DNA from: Steroidobacteraceae bacterium
GTDB taxonomy: Bacteria > Pseudomonadota > Gammaproteobacteria > Steroidobacterales > Steroidobacteraceae
Direction: 5' to 3'
DNA length: 64,000 nt
NCBI GenBank assembly: GCA_025458905.1
Contig: JALORN010000012.1
Location: forward strand, 1-64,000
Shown here: positions 1-9,014 of the stretch, piece after piece
Position numbering within the stretch: position 1 is the stretch's first letter
Layout of the letters: every line of letters starts with the position of its first letter
Notes under the pieces: generated by a model
The model's database searches: none
What the model was told of the DNA's origin: nothing
Seen by the model: only the letters and a program-made list of their open reading frames with translations
Translations under genes and position numbers: made by a program

Positions 1-84
1 GTCGGCTATGCAGTGACCATCGCGCTCGCGGTCTACGTGATCCTCGACCTCGAGTATACGCGTCTCGGCCTGATCAGCGTCTAG
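1..84 (+). CDS. 3' end of a membrane protein gene (bestrophin-like/DUF4239 type), truncated by the window edge
   Basis: Reading frame 1 is open from the first base to a TAG at 82-84 and encodes a hydrophobic segment followed by ILDLEYTRLGLISV. A transmembrane helix followed by a D-L-E-Y-x-R-x-G-L motif is how I remember the C-terminus of bestrophin-like (DUF4239) membrane proteins ending. In those the chain goes on for about 15 more residues. Here the same frame continues after the TAG as QADQLLIDLRRSMD to a TGA at 127-129, which resembles that missing tail. The amber may therefore have replaced a sense codon. Function unknown; the bulk of the gene lies outside the window. Confidence 0.5.
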   Translation, partial: VGYAVTIALAVYVILDLEYTRLGLISV

Positions 85-227
85 CAGGCCGACCAGTTGC
101 TCATCGACCTGCGCCGTTCGATGGATTGAGCGCGCGCGTCTGGAGCTTCGCCGTGGCCACTCAGGCGGCCCGAAGCCCTGGCGTCATCGCGGCGCCGAGC
201 GCGATCTGCGGCAGCGAGGATACGGCC

Positions 228-1853
228 TCAGAGGGACCCCTCGAAGAACTGACCGATGGTCTTTCGGAACCGGTAGACCACGTCGCCCGGCTCGGCGAAC
301 GTGGCCGCCTGTTCCCTGGTCACCTCTCGACTGTAGCGGAGGTCGTTCTCGAGGAACGCCTTGCGCAGCTGCGCGGACAGCGCCCGCTCCTCGAAGACGA
401 GCGCGGTCTCGCTGTTGAGCTTCTCGCTGCGCGGATCGAGGTTGTAGGAGCCGACCAGGCTGCGTACTCCGTCCACGACCGCGTACTTGGAATGCATGGT
501 GCCCTGGCGACGCTCCGCCTCTTCCGGCGCCTGCCCGACCCATTCATAGATCCGGAGGGCTGCGCCCTGCGCCCGGCACTGCGCCACCTGCGGCGAGTCG
601 TTCACCGCTAGCAGCGTTTCGTAGTAGCCGCGGCCGACCATGCTGATCTCGGGAAGGTCGTTGGTCTGCGGACTGTTGGAGATCACCTTGACCGACACGC
701 AACGCTTCGCCGCGTCCTCGAGCGCCCGCCTCATGGCAGGCGTCGGCACGAAATAGGCGTTTGCGATCAACACCTCGTCGCGCGCGCGCTCCACGAGCTT
801 GAGATAGGCCTGCTCGATGTATGTCTCCTTCAAGCGTGGCCGGCTCTGCAGGAAACGACACGTGGCGGGTCGGTAGTCGAGACGTGGCGCCCCGGCCTCG
901 AGTGCGGCGACGCGCGCGACGAGCGCCGGGTCGGTCTTGAAGTGCACTGGCACCTTCCCGGTCTTGTCGAGGACCGTACGCGTCGCATCCCAGTACAGGT
1001 TGGTGTTCAGGAGTCCCTTGGCTCGCTTGATTCCGACGAAATGGTCGAAGTTCCGGTCGAATGCGGCCACCAGGTCCGCGACGATATCGCCCGTCACCAG
1101 GACGTCCTGGTCGCGCCAATAGGCATCGGGATCGGACGGATCGACGCGAAAATACTCGTTCCCGACGTTGAGGCCGCCCACTACGGCGACGGCAGCGTCC
1201 GTCCCGCCGTCGATGATCCACATCTTCTCGTGGTAACGCCGGTTCGGGTCGCCAGCGTCGGCGTGTGGCACGAGCTTCGGGATCGGCAACTCGTTCAGCC
1301 ACTGCAGCGCCAGCGCCTCGTAGCCCTCGACCTCGACGCCGTGCTGCTTCAGGTCGAAGAACATCCACTGAGTCTGCAGCCAGGGGTTGGAGAAGGCATC
1401 GACGATCACGCGCACGTCGAGGCCCTCCGCCTTCTTGTGCTTGAGGACCTCGGCGATGCGCAGACCGGCCTCGTCACCCTTGAACACCAGCGCCTGGACG
1501 CGTATCGACTTCTTCGCGCGCTTGAGCGACTGCATGCGAACGGCGAAGGAATCCTCCCCGCCCGCCAGCACGGCCACCTGGCAGCCTTGCGGACTGCGCA
1601 CCGGGAACAGGCCGCTGAGCCCGACATCCCCCAATGGACTGCCGGAGAAGACCGAATCGTCGCCGAGCAACGAGGTCGAGCGCGACTCTTCGACGAACGC
1701 TGCCGTGCCCACCATTCCTTCGCGGTCCGCGGCCCGCGGGCCCGCGGCGCAACCGGCCAGCCCGCCCGCGAGGCATGCGGCCATGAGCGCGACGACCCGC
1801 CAGCGCCGAGCGCAGTTCGGTCCGGCGCCTTGTAGGCATGGGGGTGATTTCAT
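228..1853 (-). CDS. Phospholipase D-like / cardiolipin synthase family lipoprotein
   Basis: 541 residues from the chosen ATG. The N-terminus is basic, then hydrophobic, and ends in a lipobox LAGC (Cys about 35), so a lipoprotein is predicted. Two HxKxxxxD signatures are present: HEKMWIID at about 208 followed by GGLN, and HSKYAVVD at about 454 followed by GSYN and a downstream NSE. This paired HKD arrangement defines the phospholipase D superfamily; bacterial members include ClsA/B/C cardiolipin synthases and secreted phospholipases. I chose the ATG at 1853 because it puts a signal peptide at the start; an open frame reaches 1925. It is divergent from the LssY-domain lipoprotein gene. A lipidated PLD without N-terminal membrane helices is unlike ClsA and closer to periplasmic PLD-like proteins. 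Substrate unknown. Confidence 0.85.
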   Translation of the reverse strand: MKSPPCLQGAGPNCARRWRVVALMAACLAGGLAGCAAGPRAADREGMVGTAAFVEESRSTSLLGDDSVFSGSPLGDVGLSGLFPVRSPQGCQVAVLAGGEDSFAVRMQSLKRAKKSIRVQALVFKGDEAGLRIAEVLKHKKAEGLDVRVIVDAFSNPWLQTQWMFFDLKQHGVEVEGYEALALQWLNELPIPKLVPHADAGDPNRRYHEKMWIIDGGTDAAVAVVGGLNVGNEYFRVDPSDPDAYWRDQDVLVTGDIVADLVAAFDRNFDHFVGIKRAKGLLNTNLYWDATRTVLDKTGKVPVHFKTDPALVARVAALEAGAPRLDYRPATCRFLQSRPRLKETYIEQAYLKLVERARDEVLIANAYFVPTPAMRRALEDAAKRCVSVKVISNSPQTNDLPEISMVGRGYYETLLAVNDSPQVAQCRAQGAALRIYEWVGQAPEEAERRQGTMHSKYAVVDGVRSLVGSYNLDPRSEKLNSETALVFEERALSAQLRKAFLENDLRYSREVTREQAATFAEPGDVVYRFRKTIGQFFEGSL

Positions 1854-2016
1854 GTCCGGCGGAACAATGCCCGGTGAGCGGAAAGCCGGCGGCGTCCGCG
1901 GCCGACCTGCGAGCCATCGTAGCAAGGACTGTCGGGCTGCGCACCGCGTCGCCCGCGCCGTGCCGATCCGCTAGGATGACTGCTCCAATCTCTGCAAAAG
2001 CACCCACCGAGGACGC

Positions 2017-3411
2017 GTGTCCGGTTCCGAAGCACACGGGCGTTCCTTCCTGCCTCTGGCTGTTGCTGTCCTGCTCGCGCTGGCGGGATGCGCCACGACC
2101 TATGCACCACAGCGCCTCGAGACGCCCGACGAACTGCGGAACGTGCAGTCGAAGACCGTCGGAGAGGTGGCCGTATCGGTCTCGATCCTGACTGACGAGC
2201 AGGCCCGGCGGCACTTCGGGGTCGATCTCGGCGCTCATGGCTTGCAGGCGCTGTGGCTCAGTGTCCGCAATGCGTCGGACCGCCAGCTATGGTTCATCCG
2301 CAATCTGCTCGACGCGGACTTCTACTCCCCGGAGGAAGCGGCGCTGGTGCTGCGCAGCAGCGTTCCGCGTGATCAGCGGGGCGCGTTCGCGCAGGCGCTG
2401 CGCGACGACGAGATGCGCGCCCTCCTGCGGCCGCAGCACGTGACCGAGGGCTTCGTCTACCTGCCGCGTCGCGAGGGTGGCCGTTACGTCGACGTCCGGC
2501 TGCAGGGCGACGCCTATCTGGAGGTGGCGAACGCCGGCGGGGCGGCGCGCGCCACCATGCGCGGACTGCGCTTCGACTTTGCCTTGCCGCTACCGGACGG
2601 TGACAACGACTACGAGCGCCAGGATGCGGCCAGCACCTACGGCGGCCGGGCGCTTCCCGAACTCACGGCCGACGAGTTGCGGTCCGAGCTCGAGAAGCTG
2701 CCGTGCTGCGTGGCGAACGACGCTGGCGACGCAGCGGGCGACCCACTCAACGTCGTGTTGATCGGCGAGTCCTCCGAGGTGCTGAACTCGCTCTCGCGCA
2801 GTGGCTGGTCGTTCACGCACCGCATCGACCTGCGCACCATCCGGCGCGAGATCGGCGCCGCCTTGAGCGGCGCACCTTACCTCGTGGCGCCGGTCAGCAG
2901 CCTTTACCTGTTCGGCCGCAAGCAGGACGTCGCACTGCAGCGCGCCCGCGCCTCGATTGCGCAGCGCAACCACATGCGGCTGTGGATGGCCCCTTTCCGG
3001 TTCGAAGGGCGCCCCGTGTGGGTCGGCCAGGTCAGCCGCGACATCGGCATCAAGCTGACGCCGAAGTCGTCGACGCTCACCACCCACGTCATCGACCCCG
3101 CGGTGGACGCCACGCGCGAGTACCTGCTGCACAGCCTGCTCTCGGAGGGCTTCATCGACCGTTACGGTTTCGTCCGGGGGAGCGCCGCTGCCTCGCCGGC
3201 GGAGCCGCGCTTCAACCTGACCGGCGACCCCTACTTCAGCGACGGCATGCGGCTGGTAGTGATCCTCCCGCCGGACCCTATACCGATCGAGAATCTACGT
3301 AGCCTGGCGTGGGAGCAGTCGGCAGCGCCCATCGCCGAGGGCCAGAGCGCCGCGGCGCGGCGCAACGTCCGTCCGATCGGGCCGTCAGCGGGCGCCGATC
3401 CGCGGCGTTGA
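2017..3411 (+). CDS. LssY C-terminal domain lipoprotein
   Basis: 464 residues starting at a GTG preceded by GAGGA (2009-2013). The signal sequence ends in a lipobox (LALAGC, Cys about 25). The N-terminal part is of unknown fold. The C-terminal half (about 230-400) carries NVVLIGESSEVL, a GW pair and W-x-G-Q-V-S-R-D-I-G, which I recognise as the LssY_C domain. In other proteins this domain follows membrane regions related to PAP2 or DedA proteins. Here it is attached to a lipoprotein leader instead. The next gene begins 8 bases after the stop, so the two are probably co-transcribed. Molecular function unknown; the neighbours suggest an envelope-lipid or surface role, which is inference only. 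Confidence 0.75.
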   Translation: MSGSEAHGRSFLPLAVAVLLALAGCATTYAPQRLETPDELRNVQSKTVGEVAVSVSILTDEQARRHFGVDLGAHGLQALWLSVRNASDRQLWFIRNLLDADFYSPEEAALVLRSSVPRDQRGAFAQALRDDEMRALLRPQHVTEGFVYLPRREGGRYVDVRLQGDAYLEVANAGGAARATMRGLRFDFALPLPDGDNDYERQDAASTYGGRALPELTADELRSELEKLPCCVANDAGDAAGDPLNVVLIGESSEVLNSLSRSGWSFTHRIDLRTIRREIGAALSGAPYLVAPVSSLYLFGRKQDVALQRARASIAQRNHMRLWMAPFRFEGRPVWVGQVSRDIGIKLTPKSSTLTTHVIDPAVDATREYLLHSLLSEGFIDRYGFVRGSAAASPAEPRFNLTGDPYFSDGMRLVVILPPDPIPIENLRSLAWEQSAAPIAEGQSAAARRNVRPIGPSAGADPRR

Positions 3412-3419
3412 ATCGCGCG

Positions 3420-4469
3420 ATGCGACTCGCCGGCTGCGCGTCGCTTGGCGCGACGCTGCTGGTAGGCTGCGCCACGCTGCCCCAGCGCGACGCCTTGCTG
3501 TCATCTCCCGGACCGCAAGCTGGGCTGCTGGCTCATGCCCCGGTGCGCGACGGCCGCGCGCGGTTCCGCGAGATCTTCTGCGGGCTTCTCGACAGGCAGC
3601 CAGCCGATCGATATGCGGGGCGGAGTTGCGCCGACTGGCTGTGGCAGGTCGATGACGAGCCGCCGCCCGAGCCTCGATCGCTGCCGGGTAGCGACACCCG
3701 CTTCCGGATCTTTCTTGTGACCGGCGCGTTCAGCGAGTGCCTGGGCGACGAGGCGCGCCCCTTCCACGGGGCGACGCAGGCACTCATCGAGGCTGGCTTC
3801 CGCATCGAGACCATCGTCGTCAGCGGGCGATCCGGCTCCGCGTCCAATGCGGACCAGATCGCCGAGCGTCTTGCGGCGGCACCACAGGACGAGGAAGGCC
3901 CGATCGTCCTGATCGGCTATTCCAAGGGCGCTAACGACATGCTCGAATTCCTCGTCCGCTACCCGGAGCTCGCCGCACGTGTCGACAGCGCGGTGAGCAT
4001 CGCCGGCGCGATCCGCGGCTCGCCGCTGGCCTCGCAGGCGCGCGGCGTGTACGACGCGCTCTTCGGCTGGATCCCGAGCAAGAGCTGCCCGGCGGGCGAT
4101 CGGCAGGTGCTCGACAGCCTCAGCACCGAGAGGCGCCTCGATTGGCTGGCGCGGAACGAGCTGCCACGGTCCGTCCGCTACTTCTCGCTGGCCGCCTTTA
4201 CGACGCGCGAACACCTGGCCGCCGTGCTCGTCCCGGGCTGGAGGTTCCTGCTGCGATACGACCTGCGCAACGACGGCCAGCTGCTCGCGCGTGATGCACT
4301 GATCCCGGGCTCCACCTTGCTCGGCTACCTGGTTGCGGACCACTGGTCGGCGGTGCTCGACGTCGAGACGCTGCATCCCTGGCTGGGAGCCCGGCGCGAC
4401 AAGACGCCCTTTCCCCGGGCTGCGTTGCTCGAGGCGATCCTCCTGCGGCTTGCGGATCCGCAACCTTGA
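3420..4469 (+). CDS. Predicted lipoprotein with alpha/beta hydrolase fold
   Basis: 349 residues. The ATG at 3420 gives MRLAGCASLGATLLVGC, a lipoprotein signal with Cys about 17. It sits 8 bases after the stop of the LssY-domain gene; a TTG at 3408 overlapping that stop is an alternative. The motif GYSKG (Ser about 168) is a nucleophile elbow of the alpha/beta hydrolase fold, and DHWSAV near residue 300 could supply the histidine. I cannot assign the acid residue. It is likely a periplasm-facing or membrane-tethered esterase/lipase-like protein. With the divergent PLD-like lipoprotein and the LssY lipoprotein it makes three consecutive predicted envelope lipoproteins. Substrate unknown. Confidence 0.7.
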   Translation: MRLAGCASLGATLLVGCATLPQRDALLSSPGPQAGLLAHAPVRDGRARFREIFCGLLDRQPADRYAGRSCADWLWQVDDEPPPEPRSLPGSDTRFRIFLVTGAFSECLGDEARPFHGATQALIEAGFRIETIVVSGRSGSASNADQIAERLAAAPQDEEGPIVLIGYSKGANDMLEFLVRYPELAARVDSAVSIAGAIRGSPLASQARGVYDALFGWIPSKSCPAGDRQVLDSLSTERRLDWLARNELPRSVRYFSLAAFTTREHLAAVLVPGWRFLLRYDLRNDGQLLARDALIPGSTLLGYLVADHWSAVLDVETLHPWLGARRDKTPFPRAALLEAILLRLADPQP

Positions 4470-4519
4470 GATACCCCGGAGACGTGCGCGGCGTCGCTGC
4501 GGCCCCCACGCCGGCGCCC

Positions 4520-5385
4520 TCGGCGTAGGCGGATCACGACCTTGCCGAAGGCGGCTACGCAAGCCGACCACCACCGCGCTGGCACGCAGCGCGTTCAGCA
4601 CCGTCGCTGCGGCGGGCAACTCGCCGTCGACGCCGGCGAGCGCGCCGGTCGGCGCGAGGTGGCCACCGAGGCCTGTCGCGTGGACACGACGCAGCCGCTT
4701 CATGGGCGCTCGCGCAGGTCCACCTCGCGCGCGCCCCGACTCCAGCGTGACCCCGCCCGGCGCGATCGGCGCCGCCGGTCCCGGCGAGTACTTCAGGGTA
4801 CGCAGCAGGCCGCCCCGGAGCTCGTCGAACTGCCCATCGCGCTTCAGTTCGCCCTCGGGGAAGCTGCAGACTCGCTGGCCCGTCTTGAACTGGCGCTCCG
4901 CGGTGGCGAACGCCCGCTCGTGGACCCCGGGCGCCGCGCTGCGGGTGCTGCTGCAGCATGGCGTACGGCGACATGAAGAAGAACGCGCCGAACACCGCGA
5001 ACACGCCGAGCAGGCCGAGTTCAGCGACGATCCGCCGACCCGGGCCGTCGGGGAAGCCGGCGACGCCGAGCGCCTGGGTCGCGGGTGCTGCGGACGTCGC
5101 GGAGTACAGGTCGAGCGCGGTGCGGTGGGCCCGATCGAGCCGATAGGCACGATGCCGATCTACACCTTGCGGGCCGAGAGTCGCTCCCGGAGCAGCAAAC
5201 CGACTGGAACACCGGCCCGGGATTGGCAGGTAGGGCAGCACAAGCAGGCCGCTCCCGAGGTTGGCGAGCCGGCGCGGGTCGATGGTCCTGAGCCGCGTTC
5301 CTGGCTAGGCCGCGATGACCATCAGGCCGTTCTTCAGCAGGTTGTCGTTGAACGCACCTAGCGCATGCGCGCGCCAGAATGGCGC
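4520..5385 (-). pseudogene. Decayed MFS transporter/acyltransferase fusion gene (LplT-Aas/PlsC-like)
   Basis: No intact ORF, but the minus strand holds collinear fragments of an MFS-acyltransferase fusion protein in changing frames. In order: ALGAFNDNLLKNGLMVI (about 5370-5308), the typical first helix of LplT-like MFS proteins, ending in TAG; DPRRLANLGSGLLVLPY (to about 5225); GLLLRERLSARKV, then a TAG, then IGIVPIGSIG (about 5205-5130); LDLYSATSAAPATQALGVAG and GLLGVFAVFGAFFFMSPYA (about 5125-4955); and an acyltransferase block, RVCSFPEGELKRDGQFDELR (about 4895-4825), with the PlsC-type FPEG motif. Most of the transporter is deleted. Intact relatives combine lysophospholipid flipping and reacylation. 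The remnant begins inside the last codons of the MMPL gene, so a deletion or fusion has affected that gene's 3' end as well. Confidence 0.7.
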
Positions 5386-7817
5386 GACGCGTCGCCGCCC
5401 GCGGACGCGAACTGGCCCTGGCCGGCTGGCGGCAGTGGCGAGGGCCTGACCAGCCAGGTCGCGAGCGCCGGCAGCAGCACGATCGCGCCGATCATGTTCA
5501 CCAGGAACATGAAGGTCAGCAGCTTGCCGATGTCGGCCTGGAACTGCAGCGGCGAGAAGATCCAGGTGACCACGCCGATCCCCAGGGTGATGCCGGTGAA
5601 GATGATCGACGCGCCGGTCACGCGCATCGTCTTCTCGAAGGCCTCGCGCACCGGCAGGCCCTGTTTCAGGAACTCCTGCATGCGGCTGAAGAGGTAGATG
5701 CCGTAGTCGACGCCGATGCCGACGCCGAGGGCGACCATCGGCAGCGTCGTGATCTTCAGGCCGATCCCGACCGTGGCCATCAGGGCATAGGCCAGCACCG
5801 AGACCAGCGCCAGCGGGACGAACACCAGCACCGCCCCCACCACCGAGCGGAAGGTGAGCAGGCACATCGCGATCACCGCGGCGAACACGCCGAAGAGGAT
5901 CGGGAACTCGGTGCGCTTCACTTCCTCGTTGGTGGCCGCCATCACGCCGACGTTGCCGGTGGCGAGGCGGAAGGCGGCGCCCTCGACCGGATTCTCGTCG
6001 CGCCAGGCCTTGACCGCTGCGACGACGCGCGCAATGGTTTCGGAGCGGTGGTCGGCCAGGAACAGCATCACCGGCACCACGTCGCAGTCGGCGTTCAGCA
6101 GGCCCGTGCTGGTCTCGATGTAGCGTGTCGACTGGGTGAGCTGGTCGGGATTGCGCGGAATCTCGCGCCACTTCAGCGACCCCTCGCTCCAGCCGGCGAT
6201 CGCCTGCTTGGCCACGAGTGGCAGCGAGATCACCTGCTGCACGCCCTCGACGTTCTGCATCTGCCACGAGAAGTCGTCGATCGACTTCATCAGCCCGTGG
6301 CTGACGCAGGCGGGTTCCTGCGTCTCGACGATCACCGTGAGGATGTCGACGCCGATCGCGAACTCGCGGGTGATCACCTGGCTGTCGAGGTTGTAGCGCG
6401 AGTCGGGGCGCAGCTCCGGCACGCCGGCCGTCGTGTCGCCGATCACCGCGCCCCTGCCCACGAGGTAGCCGACGACGCCGAGCACCGCCGCCACGCCGAT
6501 GATCGCGGCGGAGGGGCCCTTCTCGGTGATCACCGACAGGCTGCGCCACCAGCGATCCTGAAGTGCCGTACGCCGCTCGACGCGGTCGCGGTAGCCGGGA
6601 TCGAACTTCACGAAGGACACCAGCACCGGCAGGAGCACCAGGTCGGTCAGGATCACGACCGCGACGCCCAGGCTCGCGGTGATCGCCATCTCCTGGATGA
6701 CCTGCACCGGGATGTAGAGGATGGTGACGAAGCCCACCAGGTCCGAGAGCAGCGCGACGATCGCCGGGACCAGCAGCTGGCGGAAGGTGAGCCGCGCCGC
6801 TCCTTCGGCGTCGAGCCCGTCGAACACCGCCTCCTTGACGGCGCTGACCTTCTGCGTGCCGTGGCTGACGCCGATGGCGAAGATCACGAAGGGCACCAGC
6901 AGCCCCAGCGGATCGATGCCGTAGCCGAGCGCCACCAGCGCGCCGAGCTGCCAGACCACGGCGACCACCGAGCAGATCACCGGCACCACTGCGACGCGGA
7001 TCGACTGGGTGTGGATCCAGACGAACAGCAAGGTCAGCAGCAGCGTCACCACGGCAAACAGGATCACCGACAGCGCCCCCGAGGCGATGTCGTGCATCAC
7101 CTTGGCGAAGCCGATCATGTGCACGTCGATCGGCCCGGCAGCGGCCCGCACGTCGATGCCGCTGGCGCCCGCGCCCTGGCCCGGCGCCTCGCCCTCGCCC
7201 TGCCCTGCGATCGCGTCGCGCACCTCGCGCTCGAGGCGCTCGGCGACCGCGATCGGGTCGACCGGCCGGCCCTGGGCGTCCTGCTCGAGCACGATCGCGC
7301 TGACCAGCGCGCCGGAGAAGTCGTTGGCCACCAGCCGCCCGACGATGCCGGCCTTGAGGATGTTCTCGCGTACCGCGGCCAGCGCCTCGGGCGTCGGCTG
7401 GAACTCGGCGTCGACGACGTTTCCGGCCTGGATGCCGTCCTCGACGACCTCGATGTAGCGCACGTTCGGCGTGAACAGCGACTGGACGCGGCCGCGGTCG
7501 ATGCCGTCCATCACCAGCACGCGGTCCGTGGCGGTCTTCAGGGCCGCGAAGAACTCGGGCGTGAACATGTTGCCGTCGCGCGCGACCAGGGCGATCAGCA
7601 CGCGGTTCGCGCCGCCGAACTCCGCCTGGTGCTTCACGAAGGTCTGCATGTACTCGTGCTCGAGCGGCAGCTGCTTCGTGAACGAGGCGTCGATGCGCAG
7701 GCCGCGGACCACGGAGAACAGCATCGCCACGGTGACCAGCGCGAAGGTGGCGATGATCAGGCCGCGGTTCGAGAAGATGAACTTCTCCATCCGCGCCGAG
7801 AACGGCGTCGGGCTCAC
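5358..7817 (-). CDS. MMPL/RND-superfamily transporter
   Basis: 819 residues from a GTG that overlaps the upstream stop as GTGA (7814-7817), indicating translational coupling. The topology is that of a single-chain RND/MMPL exporter: one helix at about 17-37, a long periplasmic loop, five helices (about 245-420, including PFVIFAIGVSHGTQK), a second loop, and five helices (about 625-795). Around 705-720 is GVGIGVDYGIYLFSRMQE, the MMPL signature. RND proteins of this size move lipids or hydrophobic molecules; HpnN and MmpL proteins are examples. The final residues after TWLV are low-complexity, and the stop falls inside a remnant of another gene, so the natural C-terminus may have been lost. It is the last gene of the DUF1302 operon. 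Confidence 0.85.
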   Translation of the reverse strand: MSPTPFSARMEKFIFSNRGLIIATFALVTVAMLFSVVRGLRIDASFTKQLPLEHEYMQTFVKHQAEFGGANRVLIALVARDGNMFTPEFFAALKTATDRVLVMDGIDRGRVQSLFTPNVRYIEVVEDGIQAGNVVDAEFQPTPEALAAVRENILKAGIVGRLVANDFSGALVSAIVLEQDAQGRPVDPIAVAERLEREVRDAIAGQGEGEAPGQGAGASGIDVRAAAGPIDVHMIGFAKVMHDIASGALSVILFAVVTLLLTLLFVWIHTQSIRVAVVPVICSVVAVVWQLGALVALGYGIDPLGLLVPFVIFAIGVSHGTQKVSAVKEAVFDGLDAEGAARLTFRQLLVPAIVALLSDLVGFVTILYIPVQVIQEMAITASLGVAVVILTDLVLLPVLVSFVKFDPGYRDRVERRTALQDRWWRSLSVITEKGPSAAIIGVAAVLGVVGYLVGRGAVIGDTTAGVPELRPDSRYNLDSQVITREFAIGVDILTVIVETQEPACVSHGLMKSIDDFSWQMQNVEGVQQVISLPLVAKQAIAGWSEGSLKWREIPRNPDQLTQSTRYIETSTGLLNADCDVVPVMLFLADHRSETIARVVAAVKAWRDENPVEGAAFRLATGNVGVMAATNEEVKRTEFPILFGVFAAVIAMCLLTFRSVVGAVLVFVPLALVSVLAYALMATVGIGLKITTLPMVALGVGIGVDYGIYLFSRMQEFLKQGLPVREAFEKTMRVTGASIIFTGITLGIGVVTWIFSPLQFQADIGKLLTFMFLVNMIGAIVLLPALATWLVRPSPLPPAGQGQFASAGGDASRHSGARMR

Positions 7818-9010
7818 CGGGCGCCCCCGGGTGCACCACCGGCGGACTCGCCATCGAGCGCGATCCGCCGCACGCCCTCCTCGCCGACCGCGACCAGCGC
7901 GCCGTCAGCGGCGAGCAGGGCCGCGCCCAGGCCGCGCCGGTCGGGCTGCTGGCGCAGGCGCCAGGTCTCGCCCGCATCCGCGGAGAGCAGCACCGTGCCC
8001 GAGAGCCCGACGATCGCCAGCCGCCCGCCGCCGAGCGCGACGCCGTCGGTGAGCATCGCGGTGGTCCCGGTCTCGAGCTTGCGCCAGGCCTCGCCGCCGT
8101 CGTCGCTGCGGTAGAGGTTGCCGCGCAAGCCGAACGCCAGCACCGCCTCGGCGGACAGCGGCAACAGCCCGAAGAACGAGCCGCCGTAGGGCGAGGGCAG
8201 GGAGCGCCAGCTCGCGCCGCCGTCGTCGGAGCGGTAGAGCTGGCCGGCCTCGGCGGCGATCCACAGGCGCGACCCCTGCCCGGCGATCGCGTTCAGGTGG
8301 TATTCGGGCGCGAACTCCTGGTCGGGGTCCGGCGGCCCGCTGCGCGGCAGCGGTGCCGGCTCGAACGGCCTGCGGGTCCAGCTCGCGCCACCGTCGGTCG
8401 TGGCGAGCAAGGTCTGGTATGCGCCGACCGCGAAGCCGCGCGCCGCATCGGCGAACCAGACGTCGAGCAGCGGCTGCTGCGACTCGGGCGCCCAGTGCTG
8501 GCGCGACCAGGTCTCGCCGCCGTCGCGGGTGTGCAGGATCAGCTCGTCGTGGCCGACCGCCCAGCCGCGGCGCTCGTCGGCGAACGCGACTGCGGTGAGC
8601 ATCGTGCGGCTCGGGACGAGGCGCGCCTGGCGCCAGCTGCGCCCGTCGTCGTCGGACAGCAGGACGTGGCCGCGCTCGCCCACCGCGACCAGGCGCTGGC
8701 CGGCGCGCTCGACGTCGAGCAGCAGCGAGCGCGTGGCGACCGGCGCGACCCGTGCCGGCCGGTCGAGCAGGTCGGCGGTGCGCCGGTCACCGCTGGCAGC
8801 ATCGGGCGGCGGCGAGGCAGCGCCCCCCACCTGCGCGACGGCCACCGGCGCTGGCTGGGCCGACACCGGGACGAGGGCCGGGGACACGGCCAGGGCCAGG
8901 GCCAGCGGGTAGCCGGCGAGCAGCCATGCGAGCCGCACCAGCCGGGCGGGACGCCGCGGCCGGATCGACGCTCGGCACGCGGGATCCCCGGTGTCGCGGT
9001 GCATCCGCAC
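7814..9010 (-). CDS. YCF48-like / BNR-repeat beta-propeller, secreted
   Basis: About 398 residues (GTG at 9010; ATG at 9004 is equally possible), beginning 5 bases after the DUF1329 stop. After a basic stretch comes a hydrophobic signal segment (about 25-50) with an Ala-rich cleavage region. The rest consists of repeated blades with the pattern S-D-D-G-G-x-S-W or T-x-D-G-G-x-x-W (for example SDDGGASWRSL, TTDGGASWTRR, TRDGGETWSR). This is the BNR/sialidase-like repeat of the photosystem II assembly factor YCF48 family, found in many non-photosynthetic bacteria. It is periplasmic and probably an adaptor or assembly factor for its operon partners rather than an enzyme. The gene order DUF1302, DUF1329, YCF48, MMPL is one I associate with other Proteobacteria. 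Confidence 0.8.
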   Translation of the reverse strand: MRMHRDTGDPACRASIRPRRPARLVRLAWLLAGYPLALALAVSPALVPVSAQPAPVAVAQVGGAASPPPDAASGDRRTADLLDRPARVAPVATRSLLLDVERAGQRLVAVGERGHVLLSDDDGRSWRQARLVPSRTMLTAVAFADERRGWAVGHDELILHTRDGGETWSRQHWAPESQQPLLDVWFADAARGFAVGAYQTLLATTDGGASWTRRPFEPAPLPRSGPPDPDQEFAPEYHLNAIAGQGSRLWIAAEAGQLYRSDDGGASWRSLPSPYGGSFFGLLPLSAEAVLAFGLRGNLYRSDDGGEAWRKLETGTTAMLTDGVALGGGRLAIVGLSGTVLLSADAGETWRLRQQPDRRGLGAALLAADGALVAVGEEGVRRIALDGESAGGAPGGAR

Positions 9011-9014
9011 CCGC

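Noticed and set aside
5379-8114. Long open frame on the plus strand (911 codons) opposite the MMPL gene
   Set aside because: Composition is His/Asp/Arg/Glu-rich with no domain, and it mirrors the third-position bias of the MMPL gene on the other strand.
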